Assembly: GCA_017792465.1 (NCBI GenBank)
Contig: CP051234.1
Location: 1,056,606 to 1,120,605 of the forward strand
Direction: 5' to 3'
DNA length: 64,000 bases
Source of the DNA: Filomicrobium sp.
GTDB taxonomy: Bacteria > Pseudomonadota > Alphaproteobacteria > Rhizobiales > Hyphomicrobiaceae
In this document: positions 55,693 to 64,000 of the stretch, piece by piece
Layout of the letters: each line of letters begins with the position of its first letter
Position numbering within the stretch: the first letter of the stretch is position 1
Made by a program: the position numbers and the translations under genes
Notes under the pieces: generated by a model
Databases searched by the model: none
Told to the model about the DNA's origin: nothing
Seen by the model: the letters and a program-made list of their open reading frames with translations, nothing else

Positions 55693-56553
55693 GTGACAGC
55701 GACCGGCCACAAACCGATCGTCGAGACAGAGTGGCTCGCCGAACATTTGAATGCTCCCGACCTCGTTGTGCTCGATGCGTCCTGGTATCTGCCGACTGTC
55801 AACCGCAGTGGATCGGAAGAATTTCTTGTCGAGCACATCCCCGGCGCGCAGTTCTTCGACATCGATGACATCGCGGATGAAACGAGCGACCTGCCGCACA
55901 TGCTGCCGTCTACGGTGAAGTTCGCGAGCCGCATGAAGGAGATGGGTATTGGCGACGGCGTTCGCGTCGTTGTCTACGATTCCTACGGCATCCAGTCGGC
56001 AGCGCGGGCGTGGTGGATGTTCCGCATCATGGGTCATGAGGACGTCAGGGTGCTGAACGGCGGCCTTAAGAAGTGGAAGGCGGAGGGTCGTCCTCTCGAA
56101 GACGGGCCGGCCAAGACGCGGGCCAGCGTTCATTTCACACCACGGTTCAATTCGGCGCTGCTCAGCGATCAAGACGACATTCACGGGTTCATCAAGAACG
56201 GCCTTGCGGAAATTGTCGATGCGCGACCGGCGGCGCGTTTTACCGGCGACGCGCCGGAGCCGCGCGCGGGGTTGCGGCCCGGGCATATGCCGGGCGCCAA
56301 GAGCCTGCCTTCCGCGCAGCTCACAAACGATGACGGGACGCTCAAGTCGGACGCGGAAATCCGCTCGGAATTCGAAGCCGCCAACGTCAATTTGCAGTCC
56401 AATATCGCGACCACATGCGGGTCAGGTGTCACGGCGGCAATCGTTGCGCTTGCGCTTGCGAGCCTCGGCCGCTGGGATGTCAGCGTTTATGATGGCAGCT
56501 GGTCGGACTGGGGTCGCGACAATGGCCTGCCGGTCGTAACCGGCAAGGAATAA
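55693..56553 (+). CDS. sseA: 3-mercaptopyruvate sulfurtransferase (rhodanese family)
   Basis: A 286-residue two-domain rhodanese that moves sulfur from 3-mercaptopyruvate to an acceptor. The N-terminal domain reads VLDASWYLP and EHIPGAQFFDIDDI; the C-terminal domain has IVDARPAARF and the active-site loop TTCGSGVTAA with the catalytic Cys, as CG-S/T-GVT is typical for mercaptopyruvate specificity. The GTG at 55693 follows GGAGG (55679-55683). It lies after the cysteine synthase gene, so the two may link cysteine formation and sulfur transfer. Confidence 0.93.
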   Translation: MTATGHKPIVETEWLAEHLNAPDLVVLDASWYLPTVNRSGSEEFLVEHIPGAQFFDIDDIADETSDLPHMLPSTVKFASRMKEMGIGDGVRVVVYDSYGIQSAARAWWMFRIMGHEDVRVLNGGLKKWKAEGRPLEDGPAKTRASVHFTPRFNSALLSDQDDIHGFIKNGLAEIVDARPAARFTGDAPEPRAGLRPGHMPGAKSLPSAQLTNDDGTLKSDAEIRSEFEAANVNLQSNIATTCGSGVTAAIVALALASLGRWDVSVYDGSWSDWGRDNGLPVVTGKE

Positions 56554-56583
56554 GCCCGAGCAATGTGATAGCGGCCCGGCCCT

Positions 56584-57465
56584 TTATTGCCAGGGGTAGT
56601 TGGGCCGCTCATCCAACGGTGTCGGCTCAAGCTCCTCGTCCGACTTGCCGTTCGCATCGGGCGCGAGCCTTCGGACCATCAAATAGAGCTCGCGCGTGAG
56701 CTCCATTCGGTTGGTCGGGTTCTCCAACTTCGAAAACGGCACGATCTCGCCGACGTGGATGTTGAAGGTCGAATTCGGCATATAGCGGAACTCTGAGACC
56801 AATAGCGACAGGCGCAGGGTCAGGGACAAACGGCTGACGGCATGAAACAGCGCGCTGTTCTGCCCCTCAAAATGGACCGGCAGCACGGAGGCCTCGGCGA
56901 GCTGGATCAGGCGCGCCGTGAAGGTTTTCCAGGGCAGTTCTTCGGCCTGACCGAATGGATTGGCTGCCGTCGCGACGCCGCCGGCTGGAAACACGATGAT
57001 CGTCACGCCCTCTTTCAGGAGCCGGCGCGCCTCCGCGCGCGAATTGAGATTCATTTCGACGGCTTCGCGCGATTCTGAAAAATCGATCGGCAAGGCATAG
57101 GGGCGGACTTCGGGGACGCGCAGCAGATCGTTGTTGATGAGAACCTTGAAGGGCCGCCCCAGCTGCTCGGCCAGCGCCAGGGACGCGACGCCATCACCGA
57201 TGCCGAAGGGGTGGTTGGCAATCATCACGAGTTTGGTGGACGGTTCGATATGCGGCGGCCAAGGCGATTTCGAGTGGATGCTCAAATCGACATCGATGAG
57301 GTCGAGACCGTCGCCCATCAAGTGGTCGGACTTGCCGACGAACTCCGCGCGCCACTTGCGATAATGCGGAAGGATCGAGCGACGGCCTGAAATATCCTCG
57401 ATCGCCGCGATCAGCCATCGCTTCCACAAAGGGTCCGTCGGCGTGACGAAACTCAGTTCCCGCAT
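56584..57465 (-). CDS. Lysophospholipid acyltransferase family (PlsC-like) protein
   Basis: A 293-residue acyltransferase of the glycerophospholipid type. The H-x5-D active-site form NHPFGIGDG is at about residue 92, then VIINNDLL-like VLINNDLLRVPE, IVFPAGGVATA (motif III) and LPVHFEGQNSALFH. It could acylate lysophosphatidate, ornithine or a related lipid; the substrate is not predictable. It has no membrane helix of note. The ATG at 57465 follows AAGGCGAC; a much longer open frame upstream lacks coding character. Confidence 0.83.
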   Translation of the reverse strand: MRELSFVTPTDPLWKRWLIAAIEDISGRRSILPHYRKWRAEFVGKSDHLMGDGLDLIDVDLSIHSKSPWPPHIEPSTKLVMIANHPFGIGDGVASLALAEQLGRPFKVLINNDLLRVPEVRPYALPIDFSESREAVEMNLNSRAEARRLLKEGVTIIVFPAGGVATAANPFGQAEELPWKTFTARLIQLAEASVLPVHFEGQNSALFHAVSRLSLTLRLSLLVSEFRYMPNSTFNIHVGEIVPFSKLENPTNRMELTRELYLMVRRLAPDANGKSDEELEPTPLDERPNYPWQ

Positions 57466-57674
57466 GTCGCCTTGATGCCTAGATGGGGTCGCCTTTTTAA
57501 AAGGCAGGACGAAGTGAGCCAGAGCCACAGGTAGTTTCGCTCTGGCCTTTTGGAAATATCTTTGGGGCAACAACCAAGAGCAAAAGCGACGCAGCGCAGG
57601 TTGGCCATCGTCGCTGTTCGTTGCCTTGAGTTGTAACGCCAGCCTTTTTTCGCGGACCTTGATGGGGCCGCTAT

Positions 57675-58592
57675 TCACTCCGGCAGGGGGATGAATTCGT
57701 CGGAATCGCCTGGCACGGTGTCGAAGCGACCCTGGCGCCAATCCTCTTTTGCGGCCGCAATGCGGTCTTTCGAGGAGGAGACGAAATTCCACCAGATATG
57801 GCGTGGGCCGTCCATCGGTTCGCCGCCGAGGACGATGAGCCGGGCGTTGGATGTGGCGAGGATCGAGATGCGGTCGCCGGGATGGAAGACGAGCAGGCGA
57901 CCGGCGCTGAACGTATCGCCGGCGATGTCGATCTCGCCTGAAATGATAAAGACGGCGCGCTCATCGTAGTCCGGCTCCAACGGTAGCACGGCGCCGGGAG
58001 CCAGGACCGCTTCGGCATAGAACGAGGGATGCGGGAATTCGGTCGGGGCCGTTTCGCCGTACATGCTGCCGAGCATCAAACGGACCCGCTTTCCATCGCC
58101 TTCGATGCGGGGAAGGTCTTCTGCCTTCATGTGCGCGAAGGTGGGGGCTTTTTCTTCGTGCGACTTGGGCAAGGCCGCCCACAGCTGCGTTCCAAACAGG
58201 CGAGAGACTTTCTGGCGCTCCTCGGCGCTGGCGCGCTCCGAGTGGACTATGCCCTGGCCGGCGGTCATGAGATTGAGTTCACCGGGCCTTATCGGCTGCT
58301 CGGTTCCCAGGCTGTCGCGGTGCATGATTTCGCCGTCGAAAAGATAGGTGACCGTCGCCAGGCCGATATGCGGGTGCGGCCTCACATCAATGCCGTCGCC
58401 CAGCAGAAATTCGGCTGGACCGAACTGATCGAAGAAAATAAACGGACCGACCATCTGCCGACCGGCGGCGGGCAGCGCGCGGCGAACTTCGAAGCCGCCC
58501 AGATCGCGCGCGCGCGGAACGATCACTTCATCGACGAGATCGACGGATTGTGCATTTCCAAATTGCGGGTCGTCACAGGGCTGCCAGCTCAT
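57675..58592 (-). CDS. Pirin family protein
   Basis: A 305-residue double cupin. The N-terminal cupin has the metal motif pattern (RPHPHIGLATVTYLFDG, EIMHRDSLG, and later HSERAS), matching the three His and one Glu of pirins; the C-terminal half is typical (AVFIISGEIDIAGDTFSAGRLLV). Some pirins are quercetin dioxygenases or transcription co-factors. The ATG at 58592 has GGAG upstream; the TTG at 58598 is rejected. It lies 110 bases downstream of the esterase gene in the same direction and may be read with that operon. Confidence 0.9.
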   Translation of the reverse strand: MSWQPCDDPQFGNAQSVDLVDEVIVPRARDLGGFEVRRALPAAGRQMVGPFIFFDQFGPAEFLLGDGIDVRPHPHIGLATVTYLFDGEIMHRDSLGTEQPIRPGELNLMTAGQGIVHSERASAEERQKVSRLFGTQLWAALPKSHEEKAPTFAHMKAEDLPRIEGDGKRVRLMLGSMYGETAPTEFPHPSFYAEAVLAPGAVLPLEPDYDERAVFIISGEIDIAGDTFSAGRLLVFHPGDRISILATSNARLIVLGGEPMDGPRHIWWNFVSSSKDRIAAAKEDWRQGRFDTVPGDSDEFIPLPE

Positions 58593-58702
58593 GATCAAGC
58601 TCCTTCATCGCGTCAAAAGGCCAATGGCACCATAACGCGAAGACGGGGGGCAGAAACCAGCCTGTTAACGGGAACGTGAACCGGCGTTTGGGACGAGCCT
58701 TG

Positions 58703-59731
58703 TCACGCTTGCTCGATGGAGCGGCCATAGCAGTTCGGCGCCAGGCGCAGGAGGGAACGAATTCCTTCTCCCAGGGCCGCAAATTCGGCCGCCGCCGCCG
58801 GGCTCATCGAGCGCGCGCGCAAATGGCCGTGAGATAGCTTTGCAGCACAGCGGTATTCCACCGGTATGCCGTCTTCTTTCAGGCGCTGCGCATAAAGAGC
58901 ACCATCGTCGCGGCATGGATCGAAGTTCGCGGTTGTAATGAACGCCGGCGGAAGGCCGATAAAGCTCTCGGCCATCAAAGGCGCCGCATACGGGTTGTCG
59001 GCGTGCTGGCCCTTATTCGTATAAAGCGACCAGAAATATTCGAGCGACTCGGCGGTCAGCATCGGCGCAACGCTTTGCTCCTCGTAGGAGGGTAGATCGC
59101 CCTTCGCCGTCAAAGCCGGATAGATCAGGACCTGGCCGGCAGGCATCCGCATCCGAGCCGCTCGCGCCTTCAGGCACACGGCTACCGCGAGTGCTGCTCC
59201 GGCACTATCGCCGCCAACCACAGTACAATCGGGATCGAACCCGATCTTGTCGGCGTTGGCTTGAACGTACTTCCACACGCGTACAGCATCGTCGAACGCC
59301 GCCGGGAACGGATTTTCCGGTGCCAGCCGGTAACCGACGCTGATGGCAATCGTCGAGGTTGCAAGCGCCAGTTCGGCGACCACGCAATCGTGGCTTTCAA
59401 TGGAGCCTAAGGCAAAGCCACCGCCGTGAAAGAAGACAAGACCATGGGCGGGGCGTTCGTCGCGTTCGACCGGTTCATAGATCCGGATCGGGACCGGGTC
59501 GGCTGCGCCGTCGATGGTGGCCATATCGCGAATGCGCACACCGGCCGGGCGATTGCGCGTAAATCGGCGCGCGAACTTGTCGTACATGCGCCGTTGTTCC
59601 GCCATCGACGGCTCGGGCGGCTGGCTCGCCGCCATGGCGTCAACCTCAGCAACAAACCGGCGCATACCGGTGCACAGATCGAAATCCGCCCATGGATCCA
59701 TCGATTGCGCAACTTCCACATACCTAGCCAT
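58703..59731 (-). CDS. Alpha/beta hydrolase of the hormone-sensitive lipase group
   Basis: A 342-residue esterase. The oxyanion motif HGGGFALG, the nucleophile GDSAGAALA and the acid/base pair (ANFDPCRDDG and the His in KLSHGHLR) form the expected series of the bacterial HSL (Aes-like) group. An N-terminal extension of about 75 residues precedes the fold. Its ATG overlaps the stop of the upstream acyltransferase as ATGA (59729-59733), so it is translated with it. Position suggests that it hydrolyses or edits the polyketide product, but this is an inference. Confidence 0.9.
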   Translation of the reverse strand: MARYVEVAQSMDPWADFDLCTGMRRFVAEVDAMAASQPPEPSMAEQRRMYDKFARRFTRNRPAGVRIRDMATIDGAADPVPIRIYEPVERDERPAHGLVFFHGGGFALGSIESHDCVVAELALATSTIAISVGYRLAPENPFPAAFDDAVRVWKYVQANADKIGFDPDCTVVGGDSAGAALAVAVCLKARAARMRMPAGQVLIYPALTAKGDLPSYEEQSVAPMLTAESLEYFWSLYTNKGQHADNPYAAPLMAESFIGLPPAFITTANFDPCRDDGALYAQRLKEDGIPVEYRCAAKLSHGHLRARSMSPAAAAEFAALGEGIRSLLRLAPNCYGRSIEQA

Positions 59732-61503
59732 CAGGCAGCCTTTTGCTGAACAAGTTCCAGCGTCGTTCGCATATCGTGCAAGGCGCGCACGATTTCGCTG
59801 ACAAAGCGGCTGGAATCCGTTTCTGGATGCGAATGGAAACTCGTGACGTTGATGTTGATATGGTCGTTCTTGATGATGTAGCCAATGCCGTATCCGCCTG
59901 GGCAAACCGGTCCGAAATGGTTCACGAACCCGACCTGCATCGGCAGCTGGGCCGTCGACAGCTCCCAGCCGCGGTTGAAGATTTCCTGGCTGAAGAGCGA
60001 CGGCAATTTGCTGACGCCGGCCTCCTTGGCGATCAGCTTCAGACCGAGCATATGGCGATCGCAGGCCTGAGCGGCGGAAGCCTCCTTGCCGCGCTTTGAA
60101 TGTTCGGCAAACGCGGCGCGCAGCTTTTCTACTTTCTCTTCGGGCGCGACGGTCATGTCGTCCATGACTTTGACGAAGGCGAGCGCTTCATTCGACGCGG
60201 TGCGGATGGTCTCGGTACGCCCCCCCTTATACATGCGGGTCGACGCGGCTTCGTAGGTCTTGGGCAGGCGGCCGTACATCCGGTAATAGGCCAGCATGTA
60301 GGACATCTGCAGGAACGGATCCGGACCGGTCTTGAAGGTCTTGATGAGGTCCTTGCCGAAAGCGTCGAAGTGCACGATGCGCAAGTCGAGATCGCGCGTC
60401 AGGCCGTCGAAGACAGCGCTGGCGCTGGCGATATCGTTGGCGGTCTCGAAGGGCAGATCCCAGGTCAGTTCGGCAATCTCCGGAGCCGTCGAGGTTTGCT
60501 GTTCGGGAAGCGGATCAGCCGGCGCGGCAATCGCTTCGATCAACGGCACCCATGCGCCCGCATCGACGGGGGAGTGCTCGCCATGCAGCGTGAAGCGGCC
60601 CTGCGGATCGATGACGAGATGGAGGCTCTTGTCGTGCCATCGGTTGCCTTTCTGGCCATAAAGACCGGCACGGGCGAGGTCTTCGTAGTTGGCGGCGATC
60701 TCGTCATCCAGGCAGACGAGGAACAAGGCGCGATCGATGCGATCGAGGGTCTGGCGATTTTGCGGGATGGCCGCGAGGCGGTCGCGTGCTGTTGCCCAAT
60801 CGGGCCGGCGGGCTGCCGTCAGGACTGCGACCGGCTGCACGGGCGGTGCGGCATCGGCCGCGGCAATGACATCGCGGAAGCGAACCATCAGATCACCGTC
60901 GGACATGCGATGGCCTTCGGCGTCGATCACGTCGAGTTCGTACAGGCGGTGCTTGCGGATGACGACGATATGGTGGCTCTGGCTGCCGCCGAAGGTAGCG
61001 ATCCGGTCGCCATGCGTGCCGGGATAGCGGTTGGTGGCAAAGAAGCGCTTCAGAAGCGACATGTCGAAGCCGGAGCCGTCGCGCTGAACTTCCGGCGGCA
61101 TCGTTTCGTTTTCGATCGACTGATAGAAGTTGATCGTGCCACCGGTCAGCTGGGCTGCCCGCATGGCCTGATCGCCGGGCGCATATCGAGCATCGGAAGA
61201 GATCCCGATCGATGAATTGACGACGAGCGATTCAGGATAGCTCAGATAGGCATAATCCTCCCACCAGCCTGACAGCCAGTTGTCCTTTTCTTTTCCGCGG
61301 GCTTCGAGTGCGGCCTGAAGTTTTCGACCCTCGCCACCTGGAGCCAGAAGCTCTTCGACGGCCTCGACGGTGCTATCGAATTCGAACGGATCAAGCAGCG
61401 GCTGGACGCTTTCCAGATAGCGCCGGGCTGAATCTTCAAGCGAGGGCACGGGTAGCGACGGAAGGGTCTTGTCGAGATCAAAAGTTCGCAGTTTCGCAGT
61501 CAT
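59731..61503 (-). CDS. Choline/carnitine O-acyltransferase family protein
   Basis: A 590-residue member of the carnitine acyltransferase family, unusual in bacteria. The catalytic His is in LHGEHSPVDAGAW (about 310). Further family blocks are GGRTETIRTASNEALAFV, LSTAQLP (the STSQ-type motif), YGIGYIIKNDHININVTSF and, earlier, SQSHHIVVIRKHRLYEL. It joins the upstream polyketide synthase by an ATGA overlap (61500-61503) and the downstream esterase by another. Such a gene directly behind a synthase that lacks a thioesterase suggests acyl transfer from the carrier protein to a hydroxyl acceptor. The acceptor is unknown, and a role in carnitine metabolism cannot be excluded. Confidence 0.85.
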   Translation of the reverse strand: MTAKLRTFDLDKTLPSLPVPSLEDSARRYLESVQPLLDPFEFDSTVEAVEELLAPGGEGRKLQAALEARGKEKDNWLSGWWEDYAYLSYPESLVVNSSIGISSDARYAPGDQAMRAAQLTGGTINFYQSIENETMPPEVQRDGSGFDMSLLKRFFATNRYPGTHGDRIATFGGSQSHHIVVIRKHRLYELDVIDAEGHRMSDGDLMVRFRDVIAAADAAPPVQPVAVLTAARRPDWATARDRLAAIPQNRQTLDRIDRALFLVCLDDEIAANYEDLARAGLYGQKGNRWHDKSLHLVIDPQGRFTLHGEHSPVDAGAWVPLIEAIAAPADPLPEQQTSTAPEIAELTWDLPFETANDIASASAVFDGLTRDLDLRIVHFDAFGKDLIKTFKTGPDPFLQMSYMLAYYRMYGRLPKTYEAASTRMYKGGRTETIRTASNEALAFVKVMDDMTVAPEEKVEKLRAAFAEHSKRGKEASAAQACDRHMLGLKLIAKEAGVSKLPSLFSQEIFNRGWELSTAQLPMQVGFVNHFGPVCPGGYGIGYIIKNDHININVTSFHSHPETDSSRFVSEIVRALHDMRTTLELVQQKAA

Positions 61504-64000
61504 CCGGCAGGTTCCTCGCGAATTGATTTTTTATGGGGGGCGGTCGCAAGAGGCGCGCCTGCCTCAAGCTCGCTCCCAGCAGGCCGCGCGCATAGAGCAT
61601 CCAGCCTCTGAGCCAGAAGCCTGGGAGTTGGATAATCGAAAATGTCGCCAATGCTCACATCGATGCCCCGCGGCAGTCTGCCACGCAAATCCAAGGCGAG
61701 TTGCGCGGCCAACAGGCTGTCTCCTCCTAGTTCAAAGAAATCGGCATCAAGTTCAAGATCGCGGGACCCAATCACTTTGGCGTAAGCCTTCAGAATGAGA
61801 GCGGTTGTGGGGTTGGAATCATTGGCTTTTTGCCATTGTGCAACGCCGTTGCCGGGGGCTTTGTAAAATGGTGCAACATCGTCGCCTGCGACCAGTTGGC
61901 CACATGAACGCATCGCCCAGCGCGCGATACGCGGCGCGAGTGGTGTGGCGCTCAGGACAATCTGATGCACGGCGGGTTCACCCAGGACGGCTTCGATGGC
62001 GGCTAAGCCATCCGCTACAGGCATGGCTAAACCTTGGCGCGTGTGGGTAAACGCGGCGACCTGCTCCTTGGTGTAGTCGAAATCCCAATCGTCGAAATTA
62101 ACGCTGATCCAGCGCACGCCGCCCGGCATCGGATCGGCGGCGACGGTGGCGTCGAGGTAGCGGTTTGCGGCGGCATAACCCGTCATTCCCAGGCCGCCGA
62201 GGATCGAGGCGAGGGATGAAAACATCATGACGAAGTTTGGCCGGATGGCGCGTTCCTCGCCGATGCGGTGAAGCGCGTTTCGCAGGTTGTCGGTGCCGGT
62301 AATTTTGGAAGCGGCCTCAGCGGCAATTGTCTCCGCGGTAGTGTCTTGCAGATAGCGCAGATCGGCGAGACCGGCACAGTGAAAGATGCCACCGAGGCCG
62401 TTGTGCTCATCGGTAATGGAACTGAGGGTTTGAAGCAGGGCCGTTTCGTCGCTGACGTCGCACTGTCGGTAGGTGATCTGATTGGCGCGGTCACCGAACA
62501 GCTCTTCGCTTTCGGTCTGGTTCGGCGATTGGCGGCGCCCTAGCAGAATAGCTTTGCATCCAGTCACCGCCAGATGGCGCGCGAGAGCCAGCCCGATCCG
62601 GCCAAGCCCTCCGGTGATGACGTGCGGTGCAGATGACTTTGTGAGGATTTCGGCACCGCGCTGGCGAGAGCCATCATCTAGTGGCGCCTGCTCGAAACGC
62701 TCAACCCAGCGATGGCGGCCTCGGAGAGCCACGATCGGTTCGGAGCGCGGTCCGCTAGCAGCGACCTCTTCGCCGAGCATTGCAGCAGTGTTGCTGGTTG
62801 CGGCAGCGGATGCGACTTCGGGTGAAGCGTTGTCAATGTCGATGAGGCGCGTGCGCAAGCGCGGATCTTCCTGCGCAGTAACCAGTAACGGCCCGATGAG
62901 CGGGGCGAGGTTTGGTGAGATGTTTTCGCCGGCGACTTCGACTGCACCGGACGTCACCAGCCAATAATCGAGCCCGCTTCGCAACGGCCAGGACCGCAAG
63001 TTGGCGAATGTCTCTGCCAGCATCGCAGCCGAAGCGACTGGAGCAGGGTCGGCTTGTCCCATGAAGCTCAGGTCGACAACGCGCAGCGGGCCTTGCCCTT
63101 CGCTTAGTAGGGAAATGAGTTCGGTCGCAGCGGCAAGATAAGATTGCCGGTCGACGGTGCAGCCGATTTCGATGACCTCGCAGCCGCGCGTGTCCAGCAG
63201 GCCTGCGAGGCTTTGGCTGATATCGCCTCCCAGGCCGTCCGTCGGGGCGAGAATGGCGATGCGTCCATGCCAGCCTTCTCCTGCGTCGGGCGGCAGGCTC
63301 CTTGCCCAAGACGGCAAATAGAACATGTCAGTCCAGGCAACCCGCGTTTCGCGCTCGGGTACCGGTTTCAATGCGGTCGTTTCGGAATGCGCCAGATCGT
63401 CGGATGGCCAGCAACGATGGCGCTCGAAAGCATAGCCGGGTAATGCGACGCGCCGAAAAGGCCGATGTTCGCGCAGGCTCTCCCAATCGATCTCGATGCC
63501 CGACTGCCAGAGGCTCGCCAAAGACGCTGCCAATGCACCTGGTTCGTTGGAGGGATCGTTCTCGGCTCCACCCAGCAACGAGATGACCGCCGGCGATGCG
63601 GCTGATGAATTTGCGCCGTCGGTTGCGCGATCTTGAGTTTCGTTGCCCGCCCGAACGACACAGCTGTGCAAGGCGCGGCAGAGGCTGCGGCCGGGGCCGA
63701 CTTCGATGATGGCGGTGGGGGCCAGGTCCTGCAACGCGCGCACGCAGTCGGCGAACAAAACCGGAGACAGCATGGCACGCGCCCAATAGCCGGGATCGTT
63801 CGTCTCGTCGTCGGTCCACCAACGGCCTGTCGCGTTGGCAGCCATCGGGATTGACGGCGACTGCATCACGAGACCGTTGCAAGCCCGTTCCAGATCGTCG
63901 GCCGCTGGCGTCATCAATGGAGAGTGGAAGGCGTGGTCGACCGGGACGCGGCGGGCGGCAATTGACGCGCGTGCAGCTTCTTGTTCAGCAGTTGCGATGT
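61500..64000 (-). CDS. Type I polyketide synthase, C-terminal part (AT-KR-ACP)
   Basis: The frame is open at the right edge; about 832 residues of the C-terminus are seen. From the edge inward: the end of an acyltransferase domain with HAFHS (63921-63935, the malonyl-CoA-type motif), then GYWARAMLSPVLF and VGPGRSLCRAL. The linker LPGYAFERHRCW comes next, then a structural ketoreductase half, and a ketoreductase with TGGLGRIG, SSLAS and GYAAANRYLD (catalytic Ser, Tyr and Asn). Last is an acyl carrier domain with FFELGGDSLLAAQ (phosphopantetheine Ser), about 72 residues before the end. There is no thioesterase and no dehydratase between AT and KR. Confidence 0.95.
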   Translation of the reverse strand, partial: IATAEQEAARASIAARRVPVDHAFHSPLMTPAADDLERACNGLVMQSPSIPMAANATGRWWTDDETNDPGYWARAMLSPVLFADCVRALQDLAPTAIIEVGPGRSLCRALHSCVVRAGNETQDRATDGANSSAASPAVISLLGGAENDPSNEPGALAASLASLWQSGIEIDWESLREHRPFRRVALPGYAFERHRCWPSDDLAHSETTALKPVPERETRVAWTDMFYLPSWARSLPPDAGEGWHGRIAILAPTDGLGGDISQSLAGLLDTRGCEVIEIGCTVDRQSYLAAATELISLLSEGQGPLRVVDLSFMGQADPAPVASAAMLAETFANLRSWPLRSGLDYWLVTSGAVEVAGENISPNLAPLIGPLLVTAQEDPRLRTRLIDIDNASPEVASAAATSNTAAMLGEEVAASGPRSEPIVALRGRHRWVERFEQAPLDDGSRQRGAEILTKSSAPHVITGGLGRIGLALARHLAVTGCKAILLGRRQSPNQTESEELFGDRANQITYRQCDVSDETALLQTLSSITDEHNGLGGIFHCAGLADLRYLQDTTAETIAAEAASKITGTDNLRNALHRIGEERAIRPNFVMMFSSLASILGGLGMTGYAAANRYLDATVAADPMPGGVRWISVNFDDWDFDYTKEQVAAFTHTRQGLAMPVADGLAAIEAVLGEPAVHQIVLSATPLAPRIARWAMRSCGQLVAGDDVAPFYKAPGNGVAQWQKANDSNPTTALILKAYAKVIGSRDLELDADFFELGGDSLLAAQLALDLRGRLPRGIDVSIGDIFDYPTPRLLAQRLDALCARPAGSELEAGAPLATAPHKKSIREEPAG

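Noticed and set aside
60100-61215. Plus-strand frame (371 codons) opposite the carnitine-type acyltransferase
   Set aside because: The acyltransferase frame has catalytic motifs and overlapping start/stop codons with both neighbours; the antisense frame has none.

Overview
The window is a chromosomal segment from an alphaproteobacterium, most likely of the order Hyphomicrobiales and possibly Hyphomicrobium-like. The genus is an inference from overall impression, not from a search. Supporting signs are the GC-rich sequence (roughly 60% by eye) and alpha-type gene orders: tig-clpP-clpX-lon-hup, tilS-ftsH-folP, serC-serA, and glmU-glmS followed by a DUF502 gene and recG. The Omp25/Ral-like small beta-barrel proteins and an efp gene facing epmA-epmB point the same way. 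There are no insertion sequences, integrases, rRNA genes or CRISPR arrays. Two tRNA genes are present, Val(TAC) and Leu(TAG).

Layout. 1-9.8 kb: the end of recG, a DUF3147 membrane protein, a soluble chemoreceptor, a DUF502 membrane protein, a TPR/SPOR cell-envelope protein, glmS and glmU, then a second SPOR-like envelope protein. 10-17.6 kb: a YpfJ-type zinc protease, malonyl-CoA decarboxylase, a small Cys/His protein, and elongation factor P divergent from epmA-epmB (its lysylation enzymes), then a di-haem MauG/cytochrome c peroxidase-like protein. 17.6-25.1 kb: a structured, terminator-ended candidate RNA, DUF2147, an MFS transporter with a small membrane protein, a metallophosphoesterase, Nudix and GNAT proteins, purA and small unknowns. 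25.2-30.7 kb: a DUF4139 protein, then serC-serA (serine biosynthesis) behind a folded leader that fits the alphaproteobacterial serC motif, and a GNAT protein. 31-36 kb: a REC-EAL cyclic-di-GMP phosphodiesterase, two outer-membrane beta-barrel proteins and glmM.

36.4-44.8 kb: a ParA ATPase with a disordered partner, a secreted protein, a YcxB-like protein overlapping folP, then ftsH and tilS. The ParA pair and the secreted protein sit between glmM and the folP-ftsH-tilS block, which are adjacent in many alphaproteobacteria. 44.7-54 kb: tRNA-Val, a histone H1-like Lys/Ala-rich protein, HU, the proteostasis block lon, clpX, clpP and tig, tRNA-Leu and a third beta-barrel protein. 54-64 kb: a patch of related hairpin repeats, cysteine synthase with 3-mercaptopyruvate sulfurtransferase, a PlsC-like acyltransferase and a pirin. 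Last is an operon running in from beyond the right edge: a type I polyketide synthase (AT-KR-ACP end, no thioesterase), a free-standing carnitine/choline acyltransferase-family protein and an HSL-type esterase, each joined to the next by an ATGA stop/start overlap.

The best candidates for something new are that polyketide operon, whose acyltransferase may release or transfer the polyketide, and the ParA/partner cassette, which may position an unknown cargo. GlmS, GlmM and GlmU together cover the route from fructose-6-phosphate to UDP-GlcNAc. Most of the remainder is core housekeeping. Function calls rest on motif recognition by eye; no database search was run.
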